A stretch of 64,000 nucleotides of DNA. It comes from Dehalococcoidia bacterium. Lineage in GTDB: Bacteria > Chloroflexota > Dehalococcoidia > SM23-28-2 > RBG-16-64-32. Every line of letters begins with the position of its first letter. Positions within the stretch are counted from its first letter, which is position 1. This document shows, piece after piece, positions 33,842-43,923 of the stretch. A program made the position numbers and the translations under genes. The DNA lies in the NCBI GenBank assembly GCA_030690405.1, contig JAUYGU010000078.1, positions 1 to 64,000 on the forward strand. Reading direction: 5' to 3'. The notes below the pieces were generated by a model that had not been told where the DNA came from, ran no database searches, and was given only the letters and a program-made list of their open reading frames with translations.

Positions 33842-34378
33842 ATGCTCGCACGACTCGCGCTCCTGGCGGCCTCGGGGCTCATCGCCCTGCTCCTCGCGGC
33901 ATGCAACGGCGGAGGCGGGGAGCCTACGACACCGGCGGGCGAGCCCTCACCGAGACGTGCCCCCGCGGCGACGGCAACAGCGGAGGCGACGCCAACGCCT
34001 GCGCTGGAGGACCAGGTGAGCGAGGCGTACCTGCGCTACTGGGATGCCTATAGTGACGCGCTCTTCGAACTGGACGCAACGCTGGCGCAAGGTGTGGCAA
34101 GCGGCGAGGAGCTGGACCGAATCCGCGAAGAGATCGACGGCCTGCGCTCGCAGGGCCTGGCTCTGAAGGTCGTCGTGGAGCACAACCTCGCGGTGATTGA
34201 GGCATCGGAGGATTCTGCGACTGTGTTCGACGAGGTAGTGAACAACAGCTTCTTTGTCGACGCCGAAACTAAGGAGCCGCCGCAGGCCGAGGGCAGCGGC
34301 GAAGTGTTACAGGACACCTTCCATCTGGAAAAGCTCGACGGCCAGTGGATGGTCGTCAGGAGCACTCGTCAACGCTGA
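33842..34378 (+). CDS. Lipoprotein, unknown
   Basis: A 178-residue lipoprotein: signal peptide with lipobox LLAAC at residues 17-21, a Thr/Pro/Ala linker and a small mixed domain (DQVSEAYLRYWDAYSDAL, DTFHLEKLDGQWMVV) resembling NTF2-like folds. It is anchored outside the membrane and probably belongs to the pilus or cell-wall assembly. Start 12 bp after tadG. Confidence 0.7.
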   Translation: MLARLALLAASGLIALLLAACNGGGGEPTTPAGEPSPRRAPAATATAEATPTPALEDQVSEAYLRYWDAYSDALFELDATLAQGVASGEELDRIREEIDGLRSQGLALKVVVEHNLAVIEASEDSATVFDEVVNNSFFVDAETKEPPQAEGSGEVLQDTFHLEKLDGQWMVVRSTRQR

Positions 34379-34389
34379 GGGAGATTGTG

Positions 34390-35274
34390 ATGGCTCGGCT
34401 AGCGGCGATCGCTACAGCATTGATCCTGGCCATGGGTCTCATGTGGTCCGTTAGCGCTGACGATCCCGGCCCAGGCGATCCCGGCGCGCCGGGCGACAAC
34501 AAGGCTGGCACTTCTCTCTCCGTCGAATCGAATGACGATGGAGTGACGATCTACATCGCCATCGACGAGAGCTCACCGGGAAGCTCAAGTGACCCATCGT
34601 CGGGAAACACCGGCGGCGACCCCGGCGGCTGGTCCTGCACGTCGCATCCGATGAGCATCGGCAACGCGACGCGCGATTGGTTCGAGCAGGAATCAGCCCT
34701 CCATCCGGGCGAGGCGCCCTGGATCGTTTGGTGCAACGACGAGTTCATCGGCATCGTCTGGCTCCCCATCGCCATCGAGCCACAGGACATTCAGATCATA
34801 GTGGTGCCGGGCTCCTCGGTTGACCCCGCCAGCATCGCCGCCGAGCTGCGCGACCAGGTGCTGGTGCCCGACATCACGGTTGGCGTGAACCCTCAGGTCG
34901 GCCTAGTGGCGATGCCCGCTTGGTTCTGGATCGAGGGGTACGACGGTGCGCCCATTCGCACTTCGGACACCCTGGGCGGCACCACAGTGGAGGTGGAGAT
35001 AACCCCGACGGGCTATCGCTGGAGCTTCGGCGACGGCGCTACCCTGACGACGACCTCCCTGGGCCAGCCCTACCCGCAGGTGAGCGACATCCGGCACACC
35101 TACGAGCAGTCGTCCCTGAGCGCCGGCGGCGCCTTCCCGGTGACGGTAGAGATCAGCTTTTCGGTGCGGTATCGGGTGGACGGCGGCCCCTGGCAGCCGC
35201 TGGACCCTATCACTCGCTCGTTCACTGCGGCTTACCCGGTGCAGCAGCTCCAATCGATTCTGACGGGGCGGTAG
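34390..35274 (+). CDS. Secreted protein with PKD-like domain
   Basis: A 294-residue protein with a signal peptide (MARLAAIATALILAMGLMWS) and a Pro/Gly/Ser linker. Two beta domains follow; the second contains YRWSFGDGATLTTTS and a HTYEQSS strand typical of PKD modules. Probably surface located. ATG at 34390 follows GAGGGAGATTGTG. It lies between the pilus genes and the LysM-SARP gene, 5 bp before the latter. Confidence 0.65.
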   Translation: MARLAAIATALILAMGLMWSVSADDPGPGDPGAPGDNKAGTSLSVESNDDGVTIYIAIDESSPGSSSDPSSGNTGGDPGGWSCTSHPMSIGNATRDWFEQESALHPGEAPWIVWCNDEFIGIVWLPIAIEPQDIQIIVVPGSSVDPASIAAELRDQVLVPDITVGVNPQVGLVAMPAWFWIEGYDGAPIRTSDTLGGTTVEVEITPTGYRWSFGDGATLTTTSLGQPYPQVSDIRHTYEQSSLSAGGAFPVTVEISFSVRYRVDGGPWQPLDPITRSFTAAYPVQQLQSILTGR

Positions 35275-35279
35275 GAGAC

Positions 35280-38200
35280 ATGGCTGGAAACGTGGGAGAC
35301 TCAGCGCGGCTTCGGGAGCCCCAAGGCCTGTCTGGCGAGGGTTCGACCCGCAGTCTCTTCGAGCTTGCCGGGCTGATCAGCGGGGGCGCCGCCCTGGCTG
35401 TCATGCTCTGGTGGCTCAACGGGCCGCCGCAGATCCCTTCTGCTTCCCCTGACTGGGAGCGCATAAGCCGAATCCTCACCGGATCGTACCTGCCCTACGA
35501 GGATGTTATCTACGTCGTGACGGGCATTGGGTGGTTGGCGCTGGGCTACCTAGCGCTGACCCTCGCCCTGCGCGTGGTCAGCCAGATGTTGACGCGGCTC
35601 ACCGACGGAGCGGCCTGGAGCCGGGCGGCTCTCCGCCTGAGCGACATCGTCACCCTCCCTGTCGTCAGGCGCATCATGGACGGTGCCCTGGCCGGAACCA
35701 TCGTCCTGGCGGTGTGGCTTCGCGGGGATTCCACGCCAGAGGCGCGGGCTTCCCCGGAGATGGTGTCTGCCGTGGCTGTGGCTGCCCAGCCTCGACCCAC
35801 CTTGATGCACAGCATGGCAGGACCAGACCCGTGTGAGCCGGTGAATGCGGATGTTGGCGACGCCCTGTCCAGCGACTGCACTATCTCCTATACGGTCGTC
35901 CCGGGCGACAACCTGTGGGAGATCTCGCGCCGCTTCTACGGTGACGGCACGCAGTACATGGTGATCTTCCGTGCCAACGAAGGGCGCGTCATGACCACCG
36001 GCGAGGCCTTCACCGACCCGCGGTTGATTCGACCAAGATGGGCGCTGGCCGTGCCCCTGCCGGGATACAACGTCTGGGACGCGGGCGCTCGCGTGATGTA
36101 CAGGGTCCGGCCGGACGACTCGCTATGGCGCATCGCAGAGAGCCTTCTGGGCGACGGACTGCGCTGGACCGAGATCTGGGAGCTGAACCAGGGGCGCGAC
36201 ATGGGCGGCGGGCGGCGGTTCACCGACCCCAGCCTCATTCGGCCCGATTGGGTTCTGGAGCTCCCCATCGAGGTGACGCTGGGGAGCCGAAGACCCATCG
36301 CAGAACCGACGGAGACGGCCCTTGCCCCGACCCCCTCTCCCACCGTGGCACCGCCCGCGACGCCGGAACCGGAGGCCGAGGCCGCGCCGCATGTCGGGCC
36401 GACGGTCGTGCCTGTTCAGCAGCCGAGCGCAGATGGAGGTGGAGCGTGGGACTGGTCGCCCCCAGCGAGGCCGCCTGTCCTCGTCGCAGCCGCCGGCCTC
36501 GCTGCGGCGGGGGCAGTGGCGCTGGTGGTGCGACAACTGGTGCGACGCAACGGTAGGCCCGCCTTCAGGCCAGCGGGCGGGCAGGATCGAGGCAAGGCAC
36601 CCGCCCGGGGCGACGTCGGCAGGGTAGTGCTGGCGGCGCGAGCGCTCGTGCGCGGGCTGGCCGAACTCGGATTCGACGACCTGCGCTTGGTGCTGGCGCG
36701 GGAGTCAGAACGGTTCCTAGAGTTCACGCTGGAGTGCGCTCCGGGCGACGCCGAGGCGGTGGTGCGCAGCCGCTACGACCTGGGCCGACGGCTGACATGC
36801 GCCGTCGACGGTGAGGTCGCCAGCTCGACCCGGATTCGGTTGAAGCTGTCCAGGTTCCAGAGACTGGCTGGCCTGCTCGTGGACGACGGGACAGGAGAGG
36901 AGCCCCTGCTCCTCGTGCCCGTCGGGGCAGCGGAGAACGGCGTCCACTATCTGAACCTGGCCGCAGCGGATAATGCGATCGTGATAGGCAGCCGGCACGA
37001 GGCCTGGAAGCTCCTCTCCGCCTGGCTGGCGAGCCTGGCTGCCGTATACCCTCCTGAGCACCTTGCCTTCCTGCCTGCGGGAGGCGCTGCCTCCCATCTG
37101 GGCCACGCCGCGTCCCTGCCCCACTTCGTGATGGTGGCTGGAGAGGCAGGGGAGCGCTCGGTGGAGGAGCTGGCGACCGAGCTGGAAGAGACTATCGTGG
37201 CGCGAGAGGCCGCCTCGTCAGGGAGGGAGCGCCGAGCGGCCATCGTGGGACTGGCAGCGCTATCCGAGGAGTGCAGGGCGGAGATCGAGCGCCTGGAGAC
37301 CGTCCTCCGCCGAGGGCCAGAGCACGGGATCTCCGCCGTCTGTATCGCAGAGGAGGAGAACGAGGCGCAGCTGCTGGGTGTCTTCGGTGCGCGCCTGGTG
37401 TTCGGGGCGCTCGCTGAAGGATCGACCACGCTCGGAGCCGGACCGGGCGAGCTCGCCCTGTCGGTGGGGCGTGAGCCCCCTCTCATCCTGAAGGCGGTCG
37501 AGGTGCGCACCGAGGTCCTGCGACCCCTCACGCGCCGGGAAACCCGACCTGAACGCGAGGAGCCGCGCCCTGTCGTGCACGAAGAGACGCCCGCAGCGAA
37601 GGATGGCTGGGATGACGGCGAGCCAGAGCCTCAGGAGGTCGCGCCGGACGACGCTGAAGAGTTGCCCGACAGGAACCCGGCTACTGAGTCGTTCAGGGAT
37701 GACGGGAAAGCGCCACCTGAGCCGGAGACCGCCGAGGCGCCGGACTCGGAAGCTGGCAGCGAGCGGGCGAGCCGACAGGCGGCGCTTCTGCTGGTGGAAG
37801 AAGACGCGCCGGCCGAAGAAGCGGCCAACCACAGTGGGCCCGTGGTTGCGGTCCGCTGCTTCGGCTCATTCGAGGTGGAGGCAGACGGCCAGGAGCTGAC
37901 AGAGTGGAAGATCCAGAAGGCGCGGGAGCTGCTAGCCTACTTGATCGCTCATGGCGGGACACCAGTTCTGCGCGATGAGGTAGCGGAGGCGCTATGGCCG
38001 GACGGAGAGCCCGCCCAGGTGCAGCACATGCTCTCTAACGCGGCCTACTACCTGCGGCGGGCCTTGAAGAGTGCGGTGCCCAACTCCGACATTCAGGGGT
38101 TTGTGACCTCTGGCCAGCGCTACCACTTGCGGTCGGGGATGTTCCGGGTGGATGTGGACGCCTTCGACGCGCATCTCCGGCGGGCCGAGGCCCTGGAAGG

Positions 38201-38600
38201 CACAGAGGCGCTGGCCGAATACGAGCGGGCGCTGGAGCTCTACCGGGGTGACTTGCTGGGGAACGAGCCATACGAGTGGGCTGACGCCTACCGCCGGGAG
38301 TACCAGCGCCGGTTTCTCGCGGCCGCCCACAGGGCCGCCAAGGTGGCCCTGGACTGCCGCGACACCGGCAAAGCAATGGAGTTCTACCGCGCCATCCTCG
38401 CCCGCGACCCCATCGATGAGGAGGCAGCTCGAGGTCTCATGCGATGCTACGCTTGGCTCGGCGACGTGAACGGTGCCCGCAAGGTGTACAAGGTCCTGGG
38501 GGAGTCGCTACGGCGTGAGTTGGAGGACGAGAAGGCCGAGCCGTTGCCGGAGACGACGGCGCTGTTCCAGCAGTTCGCGCGACAGCCTGAGGGGCGATAG
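35280..38600 (+). CDS. Membrane LysM-SARP (BTAD) transcription regulator
   Basis: A 1106-residue regulator. Three membrane spans lie near residues 30-52, 76-98 and 130-146, then two LysM domains at about 200-245 (YTVVPGDNLWEISRRFYGDG) and 273-320 (YRVRPDDSLWRIAESLLGDG), and a fourth span at 398-420. This puts the LysM domains outside and the remainder inside. After a variable region, residues 857-950 form an OmpR-type winged helix (RDEVAEALWPDGEPAQVQHM) and 955-1095 a BTAD domain, the SARP signature. LysM binds peptidoglycan glycans. It is the last gene of the tadB operon and the prime candidate to bind the TTGGACT arrays. Confidence 0.85.
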   Translation: MAGNVGDSARLREPQGLSGEGSTRSLFELAGLISGGAALAVMLWWLNGPPQIPSASPDWERISRILTGSYLPYEDVIYVVTGIGWLALGYLALTLALRVVSQMLTRLTDGAAWSRAALRLSDIVTLPVVRRIMDGALAGTIVLAVWLRGDSTPEARASPEMVSAVAVAAQPRPTLMHSMAGPDPCEPVNADVGDALSSDCTISYTVVPGDNLWEISRRFYGDGTQYMVIFRANEGRVMTTGEAFTDPRLIRPRWALAVPLPGYNVWDAGARVMYRVRPDDSLWRIAESLLGDGLRWTEIWELNQGRDMGGGRRFTDPSLIRPDWVLELPIEVTLGSRRPIAEPTETALAPTPSPTVAPPATPEPEAEAAPHVGPTVVPVQQPSADGGGAWDWSPPARPPVLVAAAGLAAAGAVALVVRQLVRRNGRPAFRPAGGQDRGKAPARGDVGRVVLAARALVRGLAELGFDDLRLVLARESERFLEFTLECAPGDAEAVVRSRYDLGRRLTCAVDGEVASSTRIRLKLSRFQRLAGLLVDDGTGEEPLLLVPVGAAENGVHYLNLAAADNAIVIGSRHEAWKLLSAWLASLAAVYPPEHLAFLPAGGAASHLGHAASLPHFVMVAGEAGERSVEELATELEETIVAREAASSGRERRAAIVGLAALSEECRAEIERLETVLRRGPEHGISAVCIAEEENEAQLLGVFGARLVFGALAEGSTTLGAGPGELALSVGREPPLILKAVEVRTEVLRPLTRRETRPEREEPRPVVHEETPAAKDGWDDGEPEPQEVAPDDAEELPDRNPATESFRDDGKAPPEPETAEAPDSEAGSERASRQAALLLVEEDAPAEEAANHSGPVVAVRCFGSFEVEADGQELTEWKIQKARELLAYLIAHGGTPVLRDEVAEALWPDGEPAQVQHMLSNAAYYLRRALKSAVPNSDIQGFVTSGQRYHLRSGMFRVDVDAFDAHLRRAEALEGTEALAEYERALELYRGDLLGNEPYEWADAYRREYQRRFLAAAHRAAKVALDCRDTGKAMEFYRAILARDPIDEEAARGLMRCYAWLGDVNGARKVYKVLGESLRRELEDEKAEPLPETTALFQQFARQPEGR

Positions 38601-40154
<1,554 letters not shown>

Positions 40155-40246
40155 GTCACCCAGGGAGATAGCCCCGTCGTCAGCTGAAAGAAGTCGAATC
40201 ATACAGCACCCAACGGTCGGTTCGGTTCGATCGAAAGGAGTTCGTA

Positions 40247-40960
40247 ATGGCACTCAAGCTTCGGGTAGTCGGCGTGGCCGCCGCAATGGCACTGTTGTTG
40301 CTCTTGGGGAGTCCGCCGGCTTACGCCCAACCCCTCTGCAACGGTCTCGACGCGACAGTTGTCGGAACGTCCGGTGCTGACATCCTCACCGGGACCTCCG
40401 GCCCCGACGTGATCCACGGCCTCGGGGGTGACGACACCATCGACGGCCTCGGCGGGGACGATGTTATCTGCGGTGGCACCGGCGCGGACACTCTGACCGG
40501 CGGCGCGGGCAACGACTGGCTGGGCGGCGGCGGTGGCGACGATGTTGTGAGCGGCGACGACGGTAACGACACCGTTAACGGCGGTGACGGCGCGGACACG
40601 CTGAACGGTGGCCTGGGTGGAGACACGCTGAACGGCAGCGTCGGCAACGACACCCTGAACGGTGGTGACGGCAACGACAAGCTGAACGGCGGTGACGGCA
40701 ACGATGAGCTGAACGGCAATGCCGGGCAGGACACGCTCAATGGTAGCTCGGGAGACGACGAATTGGACGGAGGGGACGGCCAGGACACCCTAAACGGTGG
40801 GGACGGAAACGACACGCTACTGGGCGAATCGAACCAGGACATTCTGAACGGCGCCTCCGGTGATGACACGCTCAACGGAGGGGCAGGAACAGACCTCTGT
40901 AACGGCGGCCCAGGGACCGATTCCGGGACGGCGTGCGAATTCTCGACAGGGATACCGTGA
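40247..40960 (+). CDS. Secreted RTX calcium-binding repeat protein 1
   Basis: A 237-residue protein: signal peptide ending PPAYA (residues 1-27), then tandem nonapeptides of the type GGDGNDTLN (GGxGxDxLx) that fold into a calcium beta-roll. The first 70 mature residues (VGTSGADILTGTSGPDVIHG) are shared by all three RTX proteins here. GAAAGGAG lies 6 nt before the ATG. There is no enzyme domain. Probably an extracellular matrix or surface-layer protein exported by Sec. Confidence 0.85.
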   Translation: MALKLRVVGVAAAMALLLLLGSPPAYAQPLCNGLDATVVGTSGADILTGTSGPDVIHGLGGDDTIDGLGGDDVICGGTGADTLTGGAGNDWLGGGGGDDVVSGDDGNDTVNGGDGADTLNGGLGGDTLNGSVGNDTLNGGDGNDKLNGGDGNDELNGNAGQDTLNGSSGDDELDGGDGQDTLNGGDGNDTLLGESNQDILNGASGDDTLNGGAGTDLCNGGPGTDSGTACEFSTGIP

Positions 40961-41028
40961 GAGTCGCCAAAATTTCAAAATCTCCCCCCAAAGGGGCTTG
41001 ACAACCGGGGGGCGCAGGAGTAGGGCTC

Positions 41029-42918
41029 ATGCGACTTTATGGCAAGCAGCCCCACGGGAGGTGCGATCATGATCATGCGGCGGCCCTGGCTACTCTGGCC
41101 TCAGCCTTGCTTGGCCTGCTGGCGGCGGCCCTGTTCCTCTTCTCCGCCAGCGCCGACCCCGGTATCACCACCAGGGTGAGCGTGGCCAATGACGGGAGCG
41201 AGGGCAACGCAGGCAGTTTGTTTCCCGCCGTCACCGCGGACGGCCGCTCCGTCGCCTTCCACTCCTTGGCCTCCAACCTGGTCGTGGGGGACACCAACGG
41301 CTTCGCGGATGTCTTCGTCCGCGACCGCGAGACCGGGGTGAGTGAACGCGTGAGCGTCGCCTCCGATGGGACAGAGGGCGACAACACCAGCGCGTTTCCC
41401 TCGATCAGCGATGACGGGCGGTACGTTGCTTTCCATTCCCTGGCCTGCAACCTAGGCCCTGGCGACGGCTGTTTTATTCCACTTGAGGATGTCTTCGTGC
41501 ACGACCGCCAGACCGGCGCAACGGTTGGCGTCAGCGTTAATCTCTCGGGCAACATGGCCAACTCCTTCAGCCTCTTCCCCGCCATCACCGATAGTGGCCG
41601 CTTCGTCGCTTTCGAGTCCAACGCCACCAACCTGGTGACGGGGGACACCAACGGCTCCGGCGACGTCTTCGTCCACGACCGCCAGACCGGCGCCACCACA
41701 AGGGTCAGTGTGGACAGCGCCGGCAACCAGGGGACGAGTGGCGGCCTGCGCCCCTCTCTCAGCCAGCCTGATGGTCGCTACGTCGCCTTCTTCTCCCTCT
41801 CCTCCAACCTAGCGGTTGGGGATACCAACCTCGACTTCGATGTCTTCGTGCACGACCGTGATACCGACGCCGACGGCGTCTTCGACGAGGCGGGTGCGAT
41901 AGCCACCACCAGGGTGAGCGTGGACAGCTTCGGCGTCCAGGGGAACGACCTCAGCGCTAACCCTTCAGTCAGCGGCGACGGCCGCTACGTCGCCTTCGAC
42001 TCTGACGCCTCGAATCTGGTGGCCGGTGACACCAACGGTGTCGCGGACGTCTTCATGCACGACCGGCTGGGGAGCCCCTGCGCCGGGCTTGTCCCCACCA
42101 TCGTCGGTACTGCCGGCCCCGACGTCCTCACCGGCACTGCCGGCCCGGACGTGATCCACGGCCTAGCCGGCAACGACACCATCGACGGCCTGGGCAGCAA
42201 GGACATCATCTGCGGCGGCTCCGGCAACGATACCCTCAACGGCGGCGACGGCAACGACCGGCTGCTGGGCCAGGGCGGCAAGGACACCCTCAACGGCGGC
42301 AACGGCAACGACACCCTGAACGGTGGCGATGGCAATGACCGGTTGAATGGCCAGGGCGGCAGCGACACCCTCAACGGCGGTAACGGCAACGACGTCCTCA
42401 GCGGCGGCCCTGGCAACGACACTATGAACGGCGGCGCCAACGCCGACACCGTTACCTTCGCCTCGGCCAGCGCCGGCGTTACGGCCAACCTTAACACCGG
42501 CACCGCCACCGGTGAAGGGACCGATACCCTGGTGCTCGGCACCATCGAGAGGCTCACCGGCTCTAGCTTCAACGATACCCTGACCGGGAGCACGGGAGGG
42601 AATATCATCAACGGCGGCGGTGGCAGCGACACCCTCAACGGCTTGGCTGGCAACGACACCCTCAACGGAGGGGACGGCGACGACGCGCTGAACGGGAACG
42701 CGGGCCAGGACACTCTCAACGGCAGCACCGGGGCCGACACGCTGAACGGGGGCGATGGCGAGGATACCCTCAATGGCGGCCTCGGCAATGACACGCTCAA
42801 CGGTGGCGCTGGCGACGACGTCATGAACGGTGGCGCCGACACCGACACCTGTGACGGCGGCCCGCACATCGCGGGCGACACGGCAGTGAACTGCGAGACG
42901 GTGGTCGGCGTCCCCTGA
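41029..42918 (+). CDS. TolB-like propeller fused to RTX repeats
   Basis: A 629-residue exported protein. A hydrophobic signal region ([19 protein letters not shown]) is followed by about five WD40/TolB-like blades (residues 45-345), each with [15 protein letters not shown] and [16 protein letters not shown]. The C-terminal 280 residues are GGxGxDxLx repeats, broken once by a non-repeat block ([20 protein letters not shown]). The fusion suggests a surface adhesin or scaffold. Start ATG with GGAG 10 nt upstream. Confidence 0.8.
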   Translation: MRLYGKQPHGRCDHDHAAALATLASALLGLLAAALFLFSASADPGITTRVSVANDGSEGNAGSLFPAVTADGRSVAFHSLASNLVVGDTNGFADVFVRDRETGVSERVSVASDGTEGDNTSAFPSISDDGRYVAFHSLACNLGPGDGCFIPLEDVFVHDRQTGATVGVSVNLSGNMANSFSLFPAITDSGRFVAFESNATNLVTGDTNGSGDVFVHDRQTGATTRVSVDSAGNQGTSGGLRPSLSQPDGRYVAFFSLSSNLAVGDTNLDFDVFVHDRDTDADGVFDEAGAIATTRVSVDSFGVQGNDLSANPSVSGDGRYVAFDSDASNLVAGDTNGVADVFMHDRLGSPCAGLVPTIVGTAGPDVLTGTAGPDVIHGLAGNDTIDGLGSKDIICGGSGNDTLNGGDGNDRLLGQGGKDTLNGGNGNDTLNGGDGNDRLNGQGGSDTLNGGNGNDVLSGGPGNDTMNGGANADTVTFASASAGVTANLNTGTATGEGTDTLVLGTIERLTGSSFNDTLTGSTGGNIINGGGGSDTLNGLAGNDTLNGGDGDDALNGNAGQDTLNGSTGADTLNGGDGEDTLNGGLGNDTLNGGAGDDVMNGGADTDTCDGGPHIAGDTAVNCETVVGVP

Positions 42919-42961
42919 GCCGGACGCTTGAGGACGGAGAGGGCGTCTCAAGGAGGACAGA

Positions 42962-43780
42962 ATGACAGGCAAGAGGAGAATAAGTGCGGCTGTCATAGCC
43001 GCCTTAGCTGCAGCAGTCGTGTTGCTCATGACGGCCGTTTCGTCAGTCCACGCGGCACCACTCTGTCACGGGCTCGCCGTCACCATCGTCGGTACCTCGG
43101 GCGCTGATGCCCTCACCGGCACGGCGGGAGCCGACGTGATCCACGGCCTCGGCGGCGACGACACCATCGACGGCCTTGGCGGCGACGACGTGATCTGCGG
43201 TGGCGGCGGCAACGATACTCTCAACGGTAACGAAGGGAACGACACCGTTAGTGGTGGTGCCGGTGACGACACCGTGGGTGGTAACGAGGGAAATGACACG
43301 GTAAACGGCGGAGCAGGCAACGATGACCTAGATGGTGGTCCAGGTGGGGATACGCTGAATGGTTCAGACGGTGCCGATACACTGGACGGAGGGCCCGGGA
43401 ATGATCTCCTCAATGGTGGGATTGGTGACGACAATCTCAACGGCGGCCCTGACAATGACACACTGAACGGAAGCGACGGCAACGATACGGTCGAGGGAGG
43501 GCCCGGCGATGATGTGGTCAGGGGCGGCCTGGGAAATGACACGCTCTACGGCGGGAGTCAGGACGACACGCTCCAGGCCAGCGACGGCAACGACATGCTG
43601 GATGGCGGCTCCGGGACCGATACCGTGAACGGCGGCCTTGGCGACGACGTGCTGAACGGCGCCGCTGGTAGCGACACGCTTAATGGAGGCGCTGGTGACG
43701 ACAGTCTGGACGGAGGACCCAACTCCGACGTCTGCAACGGCGGCCCAGGCGTAGACACGGAGGTCAACTGCGAGAGCTGA
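42962..43780 (+). CDS. Secreted RTX calcium-binding repeat protein 2
   Basis: A 272-residue protein: signal peptide ending VHAAP, then the common CHGLAVTIVGTSGADALTG block and about 20 nonapeptide repeats. Very close in layout to the protein at 40247, so recent duplication is likely. AAGGAGGAC precedes the ATG. Confidence 0.85.
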   Translation: MTGKRRISAAVIAALAAAVVLLMTAVSSVHAAPLCHGLAVTIVGTSGADALTGTAGADVIHGLGGDDTIDGLGGDDVICGGGGNDTLNGNEGNDTVSGGAGDDTVGGNEGNDTVNGGAGNDDLDGGPGGDTLNGSDGADTLDGGPGNDLLNGGIGDDNLNGGPDNDTLNGSDGNDTVEGGPGDDVVRGGLGNDTLYGGSQDDTLQASDGNDMLDGGSGTDTVNGGLGDDVLNGAAGSDTLNGGAGDDSLDGGPNSDVCNGGPGVDTEVNCES

Positions 43781-43923
43781 CGGGTCGCGTTCGCTTGTGT
43801 GTTGACGCGGTACGAGAGATACGTGCGTTTAGCTTGCTCTGATCGCAGCGCCCCGTCAGCCTCTTTACCGTGGGCCATTCACACGGATCTGGGTCTGACT
43901 GGCCGTCGGACCGCAGGCCCCCT
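43781..43923. other. Gap between RTX and glycosyltransferase genes
   Basis: 143 bp. No clear promoter or terminator was seen. A GTG at 43870 would extend the glycosyltransferase but lacks a ribosome site. Confidence 0.3.

Noticed and set aside
34920..35279. 120-codon N-terminal extension of the LysM-SARP frame
   Set aside because: It overlaps the secreted PKD-like gene in another frame and has no domain; AGGAG precedes the ATG at 35280.
42100..43780. DNA-level tandem repeats in the RTX genes as a separate repeat element
   Set aside because: They follow the nonapeptide protein repeats and need no other explanation.
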